From Gammaproteobacteria bacterium (lineage in GTDB: Bacteria; Pseudomonadota; Gammaproteobacteria; SZUA-140): a DNA stretch of 37,701 nt. The stretch lies in assembly GCA_016124415.1 (NCBI GenBank), contig WGNS01000061.1, positions 1 through 37,701 of the forward strand, in the 5' to 3' direction. The position numbers were made by a program, and so were the translations under genes. This document shows positions 25,643 through 34,507 of this stretch, in pieces (within the stretch, counting starts at the first letter, position 1; the number at the start of each line of letters is the position of its first letter). The notes beneath the pieces were generated by a model that did not search any database, was not told the DNA's origin, and saw nothing but the letters and a program-made list of their open reading frames with translations.

Positions 25643-28078
25643 TCAACCGACCTGCTTGATCGGGAAGTAAGCCCTGCGTCGATCCGACGCCGCGACTTCC
25701 TTCGCCCAGGGATCATATTGGAATACCGCCTGCGACTCCAGGAAGCGCTGATACAGCGACTTGCGTCCCTCTCCGTCATCGACGATCCTTTCACGCACGT
25801 AGTTGAGTCCGACGCGCTCGATCCAGGGCGCCGTGCGTTCGAGATAATGCCCTTCCTCGCGATAGAGCTGCATGAAGGCGCCGCAATATTCCTTGGCCTC
25901 TTCCTCGGTCGCGACACGCGCCAACAGATCAGTAGCACGGACGTGGATGCCGCCGTTGCCGCCGACGTGCAGCTCGTATCCCGAATCGACGCAGACCACG
26001 CCGAAGTCCTTGATCGTCGCCTCGGCGCAATTGCGCGGACAGCCCGAAACGGCCATCTTGAATTTATGCGGCGTCCAAGAACCCCAGGTCATCTGCTCCA
26101 GTTGGATGCCGAGCCCCGTCGAGTCCTGGGTGCCGAAGCGGCACCACTCCGAGCCGACACAGGTCTTGACCGTGCGCAAGGATTTTCCGTAGGCGTGACC
26201 CGAGACCATGCCGGCGGCGTTCAGATCGGCCCAGACATCGGGCAAATCCTCCTTTTTGATGCCGAACAGATCGATACGCTGCCCGCCGGTGACCTTGACG
26301 GTCTTGACCGCGTACTTGTCGGCTACATCGGCGATGGCGCGCAATTCGTGCGGCGTCGTGATACCGCCCCACATGCGCGGCACGACCGAATAAGTGCCGT
26401 CTTTCTGGATATTGGCGTGGGCGCGCTCGTTGATGAAACGCGACTGCGGATCGTCCTGAAATTCACGAGGCCAGGCGGCCAGGAGATAAAAGTTCAGCGC
26501 CGGCCTGCAGCTCGCGCAGCCGTCCGGCGTCTCCCACTCGAAGAATTCGCGCACGGCCTGGTGGCTCGTCAGACGATGTTCCACGATGCCCTTGCGCACC
26601 TCGTCGTGGGTGTACTCGCAGCAGCCGCAAAGCGCCTTCTTCTTCGGCGTCGCCGAATAATCGCCCACGGTCGAGGCAAGGATCTGTTCGACGAGACCGG
26701 TGCACGAGCCGCAGGACGCCGAGGCCTTGGTATGGGCGCGCACCTCTTCGATCGTGAACAAACCCTTGGTCGTAATGGCCTTGACGATCTCGCCCTTGCA
26801 GACGCCGTTGCAGCCGCAGACCTCCATTTCGTCGCCCATGGTCGCGGCGGCGTTTTGCCCGCCGTGTCCCGAGTCGCCGAGATGGGCCTGGCCGAACATC
26901 AGCGAATCGCGGAACCCGCTGACATCGGTACCGTCGCGCATGAGTTGGAAATACCAGGCGCCGTCGACGGTATCGCCGTACATGACTGCGCCTTGGATCT
27001 TGTTCTCCTTGAGCAGGATCTTTTTATAGACGCCCAGCGAGGCATCCTTGAGGACGATCTCTTCGCTGTCCGCATCACCGACAAAATCGCCGGCGGAAAA
27101 CAGATCGACGCCCGTAACCTTGAGCTTGGTCGAGGTCACCGAACCCGCGTAGCGACCGATGCCGTATCTGGCAAGATGGTTGGCGCAGACCTTGGCCTGC
27201 TCGAACAGCGGCGCGACGAGACCGTAGGTCATGCCGCGATGCTGCACGCATTCGCCGACGGCATAGACCCTGGGGTCGAAGGTCTGCATGGTGTCGTTGA
27301 CGACGATGCCGCGCTCGCAATGCAGCCCGATCTTCTTTCCGAGCTCGATGTTGGGTCGAATGCCCGCCGCCATGACAACGATGTCTGCCGGGATTTCCGG
27401 CCCGTCCTTGAAACGCACAGCCTCGACGTGCTCCTTGCCGAGGATCGCCTCGGTTTGCGTCGCCATGAGGAATTTGAGTCCCTTCTCCTCCAGGGATTTC
27501 TGCAACATCCTGCCGGATTCGGGATCGAGCTGACGTTCCATGAGCGTATCCATCAGATGCACGACCGTGACGTCCATGCCCTGAATTTGTAAACCGTTGG
27601 CCGCTTCGAGACCCAGCAAACCGCCGCCGATCACGACCGCATGACGACCGTGTTTGGCCGCGTCGAGCATGGTGTCGACGTCCTGGATATCGCGGAAACC
27701 AATCACGCCTTCGAGCTCATGACCCGGTACCGGAATGATGAAAGGCGTCGACCCGGTCGCGATCAGGAGCCGGTCGTAGGGCGCGATCGTGCCGTCTTCG
27801 GCAATGACTTCACGGCGGGCGCGATTGACGTCCACGACCTTCTTTCCGGTGTGCAGCGTGATGCCGTTCGACGCATACCACTCCCTGTCGTTGAGCACGA
27901 TATCCGAGATCGTCTTCTCCCCGGCCAGGACCGGAGACAAGAGGATGCGATTGTAATTCACGTGCGGCTCGGCGCCGAACACGGTGATGTCGTAGGCGTC
28001 CGGCGCGAGCTTGAGCAATTCCTCGAGCGTGCGTACGCCGGCCATGCCGTTACCGATCAGTACGAGTTTTTCTTTCAT
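25643..28078 (-). CDS. nirB: NADH-dependent nitrite reductase large subunit NirB
   Basis: 811 aa. Reduces nitrite to ammonium with six electrons from NADH. The order is an FAD/NAD(P)H-binding region (LVLIGNGMAGVRTLEELL at the N-terminus, AVVIGGGLLGLEAANGL near 150), two BFD-like [2Fe-2S] segments (CGCNGVCKG…SCGSC, then LCGCCEY…GCASC), and the sulfite/nitrite reductase half with siroheme and [4Fe-4S] ligands (TCVGSEWCRFG and SGCPRNCAEA). All cluster cysteines are present. GAGGAAATTGCA precedes the ATG. It lies 25 bases after the transporter ATPase gene, in the same operon. Confidence 0.97.
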   Translation of the reverse strand: MKEKLVLIGNGMAGVRTLEELLKLAPDAYDITVFGAEPHVNYNRILLSPVLAGEKTISDIVLNDREWYASNGITLHTGKKVVDVNRARREVIAEDGTIAPYDRLLIATGSTPFIIPVPGHELEGVIGFRDIQDVDTMLDAAKHGRHAVVIGGGLLGLEAANGLQIQGMDVTVVHLMDTLMERQLDPESGRMLQKSLEEKGLKFLMATQTEAILGKEHVEAVRFKDGPEIPADIVVMAAGIRPNIELGKKIGLHCERGIVVNDTMQTFDPRVYAVGECVQHRGMTYGLVAPLFEQAKVCANHLARYGIGRYAGSVTSTKLKVTGVDLFSAGDFVGDADSEEIVLKDASLGVYKKILLKENKIQGAVMYGDTVDGAWYFQLMRDGTDVSGFRDSLMFGQAHLGDSGHGGQNAAATMGDEMEVCGCNGVCKGEIVKAITTKGLFTIEEVRAHTKASASCGSCTGLVEQILASTVGDYSATPKKKALCGCCEYTHDEVRKGIVEHRLTSHQAVREFFEWETPDGCASCRPALNFYLLAAWPREFQDDPQSRFINERAHANIQKDGTYSVVPRMWGGITTPHELRAIADVADKYAVKTVKVTGGQRIDLFGIKKEDLPDVWADLNAAGMVSGHAYGKSLRTVKTCVGSEWCRFGTQDSTGLGIQLEQMTWGSWTPHKFKMAVSGCPRNCAEATIKDFGVVCVDSGYELHVGGNGGIHVRATDLLARVATEEEAKEYCGAFMQLYREEGHYLERTAPWIERVGLNYVRERIVDDGEGRKSLYQRFLESQAVFQYDPWAKEVAASDRRRAYFPIKQVG

Positions 28079-28103
28079 TGCAATTTCCTCACGGGTTGCA
28101 CCT

Positions 28104-28973
28104 TTAATGTTCCGAAGGACGGTGTTGGCGTTCGTAGAGGAACTTCAACACCTCGGTGCGGTATTCGTTGTAGCGTTTGTCGTTGGCAAGCCGAATGCGG
28201 TCGCGCGGACGCTCCAGATCGATGGCGAGAATTTCGCCGATCGTCGCCGCCGGGCCGTTGGTCATCATCACGATCTTGTCCGACAGCAATACCGCCTCGT
28301 CCACGTCATGGGTAATCATGATCACGGTGTTTTTCAGCTCGGCCTGGATCTCCATGACCGAATCCTGCAGATGCGCCCGGGTCAATGCGTCGAGCGCGCC
28401 GAAGGGTTCGTCCATGAGCAGGACCGTGGGCTGCATCGCAAGCGCCCTCGCGATACCGACGCGCTGCTTCATGCCGCCCGAGACCTCGGCCGGATATTTG
28501 TGCATGGCGTGGTCCATGTGCACGAGGCTGAGATTGTGTTCAATCCAGGATTTCATCTCCGCCTTGTTCATGCGCTTCTTGAAGATCGCCTTCACCGCCA
28601 ATTCGACGTTCTGATAACAGGTCAGCCACGGCAGGAGTGAATGGTTCTGGAATACCACGGCCCGATCGGGCCCCGGCTCATCCACCTCCTTGTTGTTCAG
28701 GATCACGCCGCCGGTCGTCGCCTTGTGAAGGCCCGCGACGATATTCAGCACCGTCGACTTTCCGCATCCGGAGTGGCCGATGATGGAAATGAATTCGCCG
28801 TTTCCGATCTTCAGGTTGACGTTGTCGAGCGCCTTGAACGGCCCCTTCTTGGTTTGGAATTCGATGGAGACATCGCTGAGTTCCAAAAACGCCGGATTGT
28901 TTTTCGCTTCGCTTTGAATCATGGTCTCCGCCACTTCAAACTCGTTTCTTTTAAACATGAATACCTTCGACAT
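28104..28973 (-). CDS. Nitrate ABC transporter ATP-binding protein (NrtC/NrtD/NasD type)
   Basis: 289 aa from ATG 28973. The motifs are canonical: Walker A GHSGCGKST, Q-loop VVFQNHSLLPWLT, signature VSGGMKQRVGIARALA, Walker B VLLMDEPFGALD and switch His in MITHDVDEAVLLSD. It energises nitrate uptake through the NrtB-type permease encoded just upstream. There is one ATPase gene only and no NrtA-like C-terminal extension, so it is NrtD-like and probably acts as a homodimer. AAAGGGGG lies 5-6 bases before this ATG; the 21 codons added in the track overlap the permease gene and are rejected. Confidence 0.94.
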   Translation of the reverse strand: MSKVFMFKRNEFEVAETMIQSEAKNNPAFLELSDVSIEFQTKKGPFKALDNVNLKIGNGEFISIIGHSGCGKSTVLNIVAGLHKATTGGVILNNKEVDEPGPDRAVVFQNHSLLPWLTCYQNVELAVKAIFKKRMNKAEMKSWIEHNLSLVHMDHAMHKYPAEVSGGMKQRVGIARALAMQPTVLLMDEPFGALDALTRAHLQDSVMEIQAELKNTVIMITHDVDEAVLLSDKIVMMTNGPAATIGEILAIDLERPRDRIRLANDKRYNEYRTEVLKFLYERQHRPSEH

Positions 28974-28984
28974 GACGGCCCCCT

Positions 28985-29998
28985 TTAAACATTTTTGTCG
29001 TGAGACAGGACACGTTGAAACGCGACCATGATCCAATCGAGCAGGAAACCGATCAGCCCGATCGCGAGCACCGCGAACATGATGCGGGCCAGCGAATCGG
29101 AACTGCCGTTTTGAAATTCATCCCAGACAAACTTTCCGAGCCCCGGGTTTTGCGCCAGCATCTCGGCCGCGATCAACACCATCCAACCGATGCCGAGCGA
29201 AATTCGAAGGCCCGTAAAAATGACCGGCAGCGACGCGGGGATCGCAATCTTGAATATCTGCGCCGTCCAGTTCAGACGAATGACGCGACCGACGTTGATC
29301 AAATCCTTATCGATGGATGAAACGGCCATCGCGGTGTTGATCAGAGTCGGCCATAGCGAACACAAGGTCACGGTAATGGCAGAGTTGATGAACGATTTTT
29401 CGAACATCGGATTATCCGTGACGTAGACAGCGCTCACGACCATGGTCACGATGGGCAACCAGGCCAAAGGAGACACCGGTTTGAAAATCTGGATCAACGG
29501 GCTGATCGCACCGTAGAGATTCCTGCTCAGGCCGCACACGACACCGATCGGAATCGCGATCAGGCTTGCGATCACGAACCCCGTGAACACGGTGATAAGA
29601 CTCGTCCAGATCTGATCGATGAACGTCACGCGGCCGGTATATTCACGCACCTTGATCTCTGCGTTGGGGTCCTTCTCGAGCTTCTTTTGATTGCGTTCCT
29701 CCTGGCGCTCGTAGAAGGCCTGTTCCTTGGCGCGTTCCGTCTTGTACTCCTGCCACAGGTTTTCGCCCTGCGCCCAAACCGCTACGGGTCCGGGAAGATC
29801 GCCGAGACTGGTTTTGACTTGCGATGCGGCGCCCGCCCAAACGAACAGGAACGCGACCAAGGCGATCACGGGCAGACCGATCCCGGAGAACAGGTCGGAA
29901 AACTGCTCGCGAGGATTTTCTCCGCTGCAAAGGCGAACCACCGGCACCAGCCAGGACACCCCGGCCATCTCGAGATAGTTGATGATTCTGTTCTTCAT
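28985..29998 (-). CDS. nrtB: Nitrate ABC transporter permease (NrtB type)
   Basis: 337 aa inner-membrane protein. An N-terminal membrane segment (GIGLPVIALVAFLFVWAGAA) is followed by a periplasmic, highly charged insert (YKTERAKEQAFYERQEERNQ…), then about five membrane helices with the permease EAA-like loop (NVGRVIRLNWTAQIFKIAIPASLPVIFTGLRISLGIGW). The charged insert of about 60 residues is longer than in many NrtB proteins. It starts 91 bases after nrtA, across a strong hairpin, and ends 11 bases before the ATPase gene. The Shine-Dalgarno is weak (GGGA). Confidence 0.92.
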   Translation of the reverse strand: MKNRIINYLEMAGVSWLVPVVRLCSGENPREQFSDLFSGIGLPVIALVAFLFVWAGAASQVKTSLGDLPGPVAVWAQGENLWQEYKTERAKEQAFYERQEERNQKKLEKDPNAEIKVREYTGRVTFIDQIWTSLITVFTGFVIASLIAIPIGVVCGLSRNLYGAISPLIQIFKPVSPLAWLPIVTMVVSAVYVTDNPMFEKSFINSAITVTLCSLWPTLINTAMAVSSIDKDLINVGRVIRLNWTAQIFKIAIPASLPVIFTGLRISLGIGWMVLIAAEMLAQNPGLGKFVWDEFQNGSSDSLARIMFAVLAIGLIGFLLDWIMVAFQRVLSHDKNV

Positions 29999-30037
29999 GA
30001 CATCGTCCCGACTATCGAATTTGTGTTCGTTGATATC

Positions 30038-30070
30038 GAGGGCTGCGTCATCACCGACGACGCAGCCCTC
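30038..30070 (-). promoter_or_regulatory. Strong hairpin in the nrtA-nrtB gap
   Basis: GAGGGCTGCGTC (30038-30049) and GACGCAGCCCTC (30059-30070) form a perfect 12-bp stem with a nine-base loop. There is no U-tract on the minus strand, so it is unlikely to be a full terminator. It probably protects the 3' end of a processed porin-nrtA message or partly attenuates, raising binding protein over permease. Confidence 0.7.
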
Positions 30071-30089
30071 TCCTTACGTACGGAATAAA

Positions 30090-31508
30090 TCAAGGCTTCT
30101 CGCTTCCCTTGAGACCGATCTTGAACTTCGTCAGGTAGTCGTTGGGCTTGTGGCCGTCGTAGGTCACGCCGTCGATGAAGTGCGTCTGCGGCGCGCGGAA
30201 GCCGTCCTCTTTGGCGAAGTCCGGAAAATCGGCCGCCGACATCTTGCCTTCCGCGATCAATTCCCTGGCCGCCTTTTCATAGATGTCCGGGCGATAGACC
30301 TTCTTCGCGACGTCCATGTACCAGCTGTCCGGCTTGGCGTCCGAAATCTGTCCCCAACGGCGCATCTGGGTCAGATACCAGACGGCGTCCGAGTAATAGG
30401 GATAGGTCGCGTAGTAGCGGAAGAAGACGTTGAAATCCGGGACCGAACGCTTGTCGCCTTTTTCGTACTCAAAGGTGCCTGTCATCGAGTTGGCGATCAC
30501 GTCGTAGTCGGCGCCGACATAGTTGGACTGGGACAGGATCTTCACGGCTTCCGGACGGTTGCCGTTGTTGTCGTCGTCCAACCATTTGGCCGCGCGGATC
30601 AGCGCCTTGATCACGGCGATGTGGGTGTTCGGATATTTATCCGCCCAGGCCTTGCTGACGCCGAAGACCTTTTCCGGATTGTCCTTCCAGATCTCGTAGT
30701 CGGTCACGACCGGTACGCCGATGCCCTTGAAGACGGCCTGCTGGTTCCAGGGTTCGCCGACGCAATAGCCGTAGATCGTTCCGGCTTCGAGCGTCGCAGG
30801 CATCTGGGGCGGCGGCGTCACGGACAACAAGGCATCGGCCTTGATGGTCCCCGAAGTGTCGCCCTTATCCGGCGCGTAGTAACCGGGGTTGATGCCGCCC
30901 GCGGCCAGCCAGTAACGCAATTCGTAGTTGTGCGTGGATACCGGAAAGACCATGCCCATCTTGAACGGCTTGCCCTCCGCCTTGTACTTCGCGATGACCG
31001 GCTTCAAGGCGTCCGCCTTGATCGGATGCACGGGCTTGCCGTTCTCCATCGGGACGTGTTTTTTCATTTCGTCCCAGACGCTGTTCGAAACGGTAATGCC
31101 GTTGCCGTTCAGATCCATGGAAAATGCCGTAATGACGTCGGCCTGGGTACCGAATCCGATCGTCGCGCCGAGCGGTTGCCCGGCAAGCATGTGCGCGCCG
31201 TCGAGTTCGCCGTCGATCACGCGATCGAGCAATACCTTCCAGTTGGCCTGGGCCTCGAGCGTGACGTAGAGTCCCTCGTCCTCGAAATAACCCTTTTCGT
31301 AGGCGATTGCGAGCGGCGCCATATCGGTCAGTTTGATGAAACCGAATTTAAGGTCCTCTTTCTCGATATCTCCCGAGGCCTGGACGACGCCGACGACCAG
31401 GCTTGCGCAAACACCCGCCAGGGCACCGGCAAGCAAACGGGGCAACGACCGTTTTTTCATCACGGTCCGTTCTCGCGGACCGCATCGCTCTTCATATCGC
31501 TGATTCAT
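30090..31508 (-). CDS. nrtA: Nitrate ABC transporter substrate-binding protein (NrtA)
   Basis: 472 aa from ATG 31508 (GGAG seven bases upstream; the track's TTG start is rejected). A Sec signal peptide is visible, [29 protein letters not shown], preceded by an extra 16-residue N-region, so an internal ATG before KKRSL is a possible true start. The mature protein is a CmpA/NrtA-type binding protein: [76 protein letters not shown]. It captures nitrate, and perhaps nitrite, in the periplasm for the NrtB permease. It shares these motifs with the cytosolic sensor NasS, which lacks the signal peptide. Confidence 0.95.
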   Translation of the reverse strand: MNQRYEERCGPRERTVMKKRSLPRLLAGALAGVCASLVVGVVQASGDIEKEDLKFGFIKLTDMAPLAIAYEKGYFEDEGLYVTLEAQANWKVLLDRVIDGELDGAHMLAGQPLGATIGFGTQADVITAFSMDLNGNGITVSNSVWDEMKKHVPMENGKPVHPIKADALKPVIAKYKAEGKPFKMGMVFPVSTHNYELRYWLAAGGINPGYYAPDKGDTSGTIKADALLSVTPPPQMPATLEAGTIYGYCVGEPWNQQAVFKGIGVPVVTDYEIWKDNPEKVFGVSKAWADKYPNTHIAVIKALIRAAKWLDDDNNGNRPEAVKILSQSNYVGADYDVIANSMTGTFEYEKGDKRSVPDFNVFFRYYATYPYYSDAVWYLTQMRRWGQISDAKPDSWYMDVAKKVYRPDIYEKAARELIAEGKMSAADFPDFAKEDGFRAPQTHFIDGVTYDGHKPNDYLTKFKIGLKGSEKP

Positions 31509-31559
31509 TGTTCTGCTCCGTAAAATCAAATGGGTTACAAGGTCAGGTGCGCGAGATGT

Positions 31560-32789
31560 TTAAAAACTCGCTTGGCCCATCAGCCAAAACTTTTTGGTAT
31601 CGGTCGCGAAAGTGTCCGCGGAGTACGAGGCGTACTTGGCCATCAGGCTGTACTTGCCGAACTTCTTCATGGCCATGAGATCGGTTTCGGTACCGTACTT
31701 GGCGCCGCCGGAATCGGCCTTGAAGTCGTGATAAACGGCCACGAGTTTGACGCCGGACACGGCGCCCGAGACGTTCAGATAGGTGTCTATCAGGCCGTTG
31801 GCGGGCGTCGACAGAAACATGTCCGCCCACCCGTTGAAGGCATGCAGGGTCGCGAGCGGCGTGCTGAACCCGTAGACGCCGTCACCGCCGAGCGACTCGC
31901 GGCCCAGCTTGGCCGTTACGCCCTGAGTGGCCGCGCCGACTTCAGCCGATAGATATTTGGCGTCGATGGCCGTAGCCCCGCCCTTGTAGTCGCTTTGCTT
32001 GGCGTATTCGAGCGTGTAAAGGGCCTTGGTATCCATACCGACATCGGCGCCGCCGCTGAAGCGCGCACCCAACGTCTTACTGGAAGACGTCGGGGTATTG
32101 ACCAGGTCGAGCAGATATCCGTAGACGGTCAGCGTGCCGGCCGTCAGGCCCTTGTAGGAGAGATTGAGCAACTGCGCATGCGTCTTCACATCGCCCTTCG
32201 TCGATTCCTCGCCGAAGATGCGGTTCACGTTGGCGACGTAGCCGTAAACGATCGACGTATCGGGCAGTGAGGTGTTGGCCAACGTGACGGCGTCGTAGGT
32301 CTGTTCGTTCTGGCGCCACCCGACGTTGCCGATGAAACGCGCATTGTCGAAGATCACGCGCTGACGTCCGTACTTGATCGTGGTGGCGGTGAGTCCCTGG
32401 TAGCTCAGATAGGCCTGGTTCACTTCCGTGCCGGTGGGATCCGAGACGACCGGATACTCGGTCTTTGCGCCCGGCAAAGCGGTCGCGTCGTTATATTGCA
32501 GGCTGCCGACGACGCTCACGTTGTCCATTTCCAAAAACGCGCCGACGCCCTCGTAGGTGCCGGTGGCGTAATTCAGGCGGGTGCGCAAAGTCGAGGCCTT
32601 TGCCTTCTTGCTGACGCCGCTCTGATCGACATGCTCGAAGCGGTAACGCAGATCGAGACTCGCCTTGCCCGAGGTCACGGCCTCTTCAAGCGTTGCAAAT
32701 TCTTCAGCCGCCGCATTGCCGCTCGCCAATACCGCCGCGACCGCCAAACACACCGTGCTTTTCTTAAACCCGAAAAAACCTTGTCCCAT
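31560..32789 (-). CDS. Outer-membrane porin, first gene of the nitrate operon
   Basis: 409 aa. Signal peptide about 1-28 (FKKSTVCLAVAAVLASGNAAA-EE). The remainder is a beta-barrel with alternating strands, from KASLDLRYRFEHVDQSG through YLSYQGLTATTIKYGRQRVIFDNARF to the terminal LMAKYAS…FWLMGQASF ending in Phe, the usual signal for barrel assembly. It resembles alginate-export/OprD-like porins of the kind found with nitrate transport genes. Position at the head of the operon suggests a nitrate pore. The start is ATG 32789 (AAGGGG at seven bases); the ATG two codons earlier overlaps that site. Its leader carries the NasT antitermination region. Confidence 0.88.
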   Translation of the reverse strand: MGQGFFGFKKSTVCLAVAAVLASGNAAAEEFATLEEAVTSGKASLDLRYRFEHVDQSGVSKKAKASTLRTRLNYATGTYEGVGAFLEMDNVSVVGSLQYNDATALPGAKTEYPVVSDPTGTEVNQAYLSYQGLTATTIKYGRQRVIFDNARFIGNVGWRQNEQTYDAVTLANTSLPDTSIVYGYVANVNRIFGEESTKGDVKTHAQLLNLSYKGLTAGTLTVYGYLLDLVNTPTSSSKTLGARFSGGADVGMDTKALYTLEYAKQSDYKGGATAIDAKYLSAEVGAATQGVTAKLGRESLGGDGVYGFSTPLATLHAFNGWADMFLSTPANGLIDTYLNVSGAVSGVKLVAVYHDFKADSGGAKYGTETDLMAMKKFGKYSLMAKYASYSADTFATDTKKFWLMGQASF

Positions 32790-32820
32790 TGTCATTCCCC
32801 TTTATTGCGTGAAAAAAAAA

Positions 32821-32864
32821 CGCCCATATGCCAAAACGGCTTTTCCCGCTTTGGCATATGGGCG
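32821..32864 (-). terminator. Intrinsic leader terminator of the nitrate operon
   Basis: CGCCCATATGCCAAA (32821-32835) and its exact complement at 32850-32864 give a 15-bp perfect stem; after one mismatch, three more pairs (CGG/CCG) close a six-base loop. On the minus strand the stem is followed at once by nine T residues (A9 at 32812-32820). It sits between the promoter and the porin start at 32789, the classic attenuator position. Confidence 0.93.
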
Positions 32865-32919
32865 TCATTACCCGATTCAGATTTTCAACATCACGTCACC
32901 TGCCGCCATTGGCAGGCGA
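32860..32919 (-). promoter_or_regulatory. NasT (ANTAR) target: two hexaloop hairpins in the leader RNA
   Basis: Read on the minus strand, hairpin 1 has stem CCTGCC/GGCAGG (32899-32916), extended by three outer pairs (one G-U) to 32896-32919, with loop AATGGC. Hairpin 2 (32860-32873) has stem GGGT/GCCC and loop AATGAC. Both are six-base loops with A at position 1 and G at position 4, the known ANTAR-target rule. Hairpin 2 shares its 3' arm with the 5' arm of the terminator (32860-32864), so the two structures exclude each other. NasT binding should favour the hairpin pair and permit read-through. Confidence 0.85.
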
Positions 32920-32937
32920 ATCACTTGTCACTTACAT

Positions 32938-32953
32938 AGCAAACGGTATGCCA
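32938..32953 (-). promoter_or_regulatory. Sigma-54 (-24/-12) promoter of the nitrate operon
   Basis: Minus strand TGGCATA-CCGT-TTGCT matches TGGCACG-N4-TTGCW with exact GG-to-GC spacing. The expected transcript start, about base 32928, lies just before the first ANTAR hairpin. An AT-rich stretch suited to IHF bending lies upstream at 33009-33057. Confidence 0.8.
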
Positions 32954-33162
32954 TGTTTCCAAAACTTGTCCGAATGTCCGTTTGCGGCATCAATCGACTT
33001 GACCGGAATGATCGATAATAGCCAATAAAATCAATCTGCTATTATTCGAGAAATCAAAGCCGTTTCGCGGATCCCTGACTGCATGCGCAGACCATCCTTC
33101 ATTGCGCCGGCAATCGACGCGAGCCTTCGCGCGCCTCGTTCTGATGCACGCAAAATCCGGAA

Positions 33163-33179
33163 TGCACCGCTATTGTGCG
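33163..33179. promoter_or_regulatory. NtrC-like enhancer site for the nitrate operon
   Basis: TGCACC-GCTAT-TGTGCG compares with the NtrC consensus TGCACC-N5-GGTGCA at 10 of 12 defined positions. It lies about 215 bp upstream of the -24 element and overlaps the nasS stop codon. Only one site was found, while NtrC enhancers are often paired. Confidence 0.6.
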
Positions 33180-34474
33180 TCCGATGCTTTGTTAATACGC
33201 GTCAGGTCGTTCAGATCGACGCACAGCCTGTTGACCTCGAAGCCACGGATGTAATCCACGACCTTCGTGGGATCGAACAAGCTGCCGTCGAAGAACAGAT
33301 CCCGCCCCATCTCAATACCGTCCAGCACCCAGTTCGTTTCATGACTGCCTTCGGTCTTCGTATCGATGTGCGGACAGTGAACGCCGGCGAACTCGGCGGC
33401 CCGGCAATACAGGTCCGGACGGTAGACGTCACGCGCGGCCCGCACGATGTCCACGGCTTCGTCCAACTGCCCCCAACGATACATCTGGCTGATAAACCAG
33501 GCGGCGTGCGAACGCCACGGGTAGGAAGCCGCGTAACGGAAAAAGACGTTGAAATCGAACAAGGGCTCGGCCGGACGGCGACAGAGCGCCCGGAGATTCC
33601 CGAGCAAGGACGCGCTGACCACGCCGAGTGGCGCGTCGACGTAGTCCTTGCCGCACAGGATCTCGGCCAGCTCCCAGCGGTTGTCCATGCGGTCAGCCCA
33701 TTCCGCCGCCTTCAACATCGCCACCAGGATCGCCTGATGGGTGCCGGGATATTTGTCGTGCCACGCTTGCGTGACGCCGAAGACCTTTTCGGGCTTGTTG
33801 TTCCACAGCTCATAGCTCGTGACGAGCGTACGCCCGATGTCCGAGCTGATCGCCTGGCCGTTCCAGGGTTCGCCGACGCAATAGCCGTCGATGGTCCCTT
33901 CCTTGAGGTGGTTGACCATCTGCGCCGGCGGAATCACGACCAGCCTGACGTCCTCGTCCGGATCGATGCCGGCCGCAGCGAGCCAATACCGCAACTCATA
34001 GTTATGGCCGGAGTATGGATAGACATGGGCGAACACCAGCTTGCGTTCGAGCCCCGCAATGACCTGCTTGAGTGCCGACGCCGCCGAAATCGGCGAGTCC
34101 ATCGCGTTGGGGTCGGCTTCGCTCATCCGCCGGGCGAGCGATTCCGTAATCGTGATCGCGTTGCCGTTGAGGCCCAAAGAAAAGGCCGTGATCATCGGGA
34201 CCTTCAACGGTCCTATGCCCAGGGTGGCCGCGATCGGCATGGGGGCGAGCATTTGCGCGCCGTCGAGTTCGCCCACGGCGACCTTGTCGCGCACACTCGC
34301 CCAGGAGGCCTCTTTGGACAGACGTACATCGAGCCCCTGTTGCGCAAAGAAGCCCTTCTCCTTGGCGACCGCGAGCACGGCGCAATCGGTCAGCGCCATG
34401 ATGCCCAGGGTCACCTCGGTCTTTTCGGGTTTGATCGGGGCATCCGTGCCGCGGCCGTTTGAAACACGCTCCAT
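33170..34474 (-). CDS. nasS: Cytoplasmic nitrate/nitrite sensor NasS
   Basis: 434 aa of the CmpA/NrtA fold without signal peptide, which marks it as the sensor rather than a transport protein. Landmarks: [65 protein letters not shown] and [19 protein letters not shown]. In known systems NasS holds NasT inactive without nitrate and releases it when nitrate or nitrite binds. GAGG five bases before ATG 34474 supports the start. It lies 33 bases after nasT in the same transcript and upstream of the structural operon it controls. Confidence 0.93.
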   Translation of the reverse strand: MERVSNGRGTDAPIKPEKTEVTLGIMALTDCAVLAVAKEKGFFAQQGLDVRLSKEASWASVRDKVAVGELDGAQMLAPMPIAATLGIGPLKVPMITAFSLGLNGNAITITESLARRMSEADPNAMDSPISAASALKQVIAGLERKLVFAHVYPYSGHNYELRYWLAAAGIDPDEDVRLVVIPPAQMVNHLKEGTIDGYCVGEPWNGQAISSDIGRTLVTSYELWNNKPEKVFGVTQAWHDKYPGTHQAILVAMLKAAEWADRMDNRWELAEILCGKDYVDAPLGVVSASLLGNLRALCRRPAEPLFDFNVFFRYAASYPWRSHAAWFISQMYRWGQLDEAVDIVRAARDVYRPDLYCRAAEFAGVHCPHIDTKTEGSHETNWVLDGIEMGRDLFFDGSLFDPTKVVDYIRGFEVNRLCVDLNDLTRINKASDAQ

Positions 34475-34507
34475 TACAACCTCGCCTTCTTCATCTATCT
34501 ACCCCCT

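Noticed and set aside
25547-27592. 681-codon + strand ORF opposite nirB
   Set aside because: It is the antisense shadow of the intact, motif-complete nirB. Its translation shows only the Arg/Asp/Val-rich composition of GC-rich antisense frames, with no recognisable domain.
29979-31523. 514-codon + strand ORF opposite nrtA
   Set aside because: Antisense to a clear nrtA, with no domain features. The same applies to 33083-34462 (opposite nasS), 23990-25312 (opposite nasA), 35323-36438 (opposite serC) and 3785-4897 (opposite the GSCFA gene).
32941-33057. An additional ANTAR hairpin further upstream
   Set aside because: No stem with a six-base A1/G4 loop could be drawn there, and the sigma-54 element implies that transcription begins downstream of this stretch.
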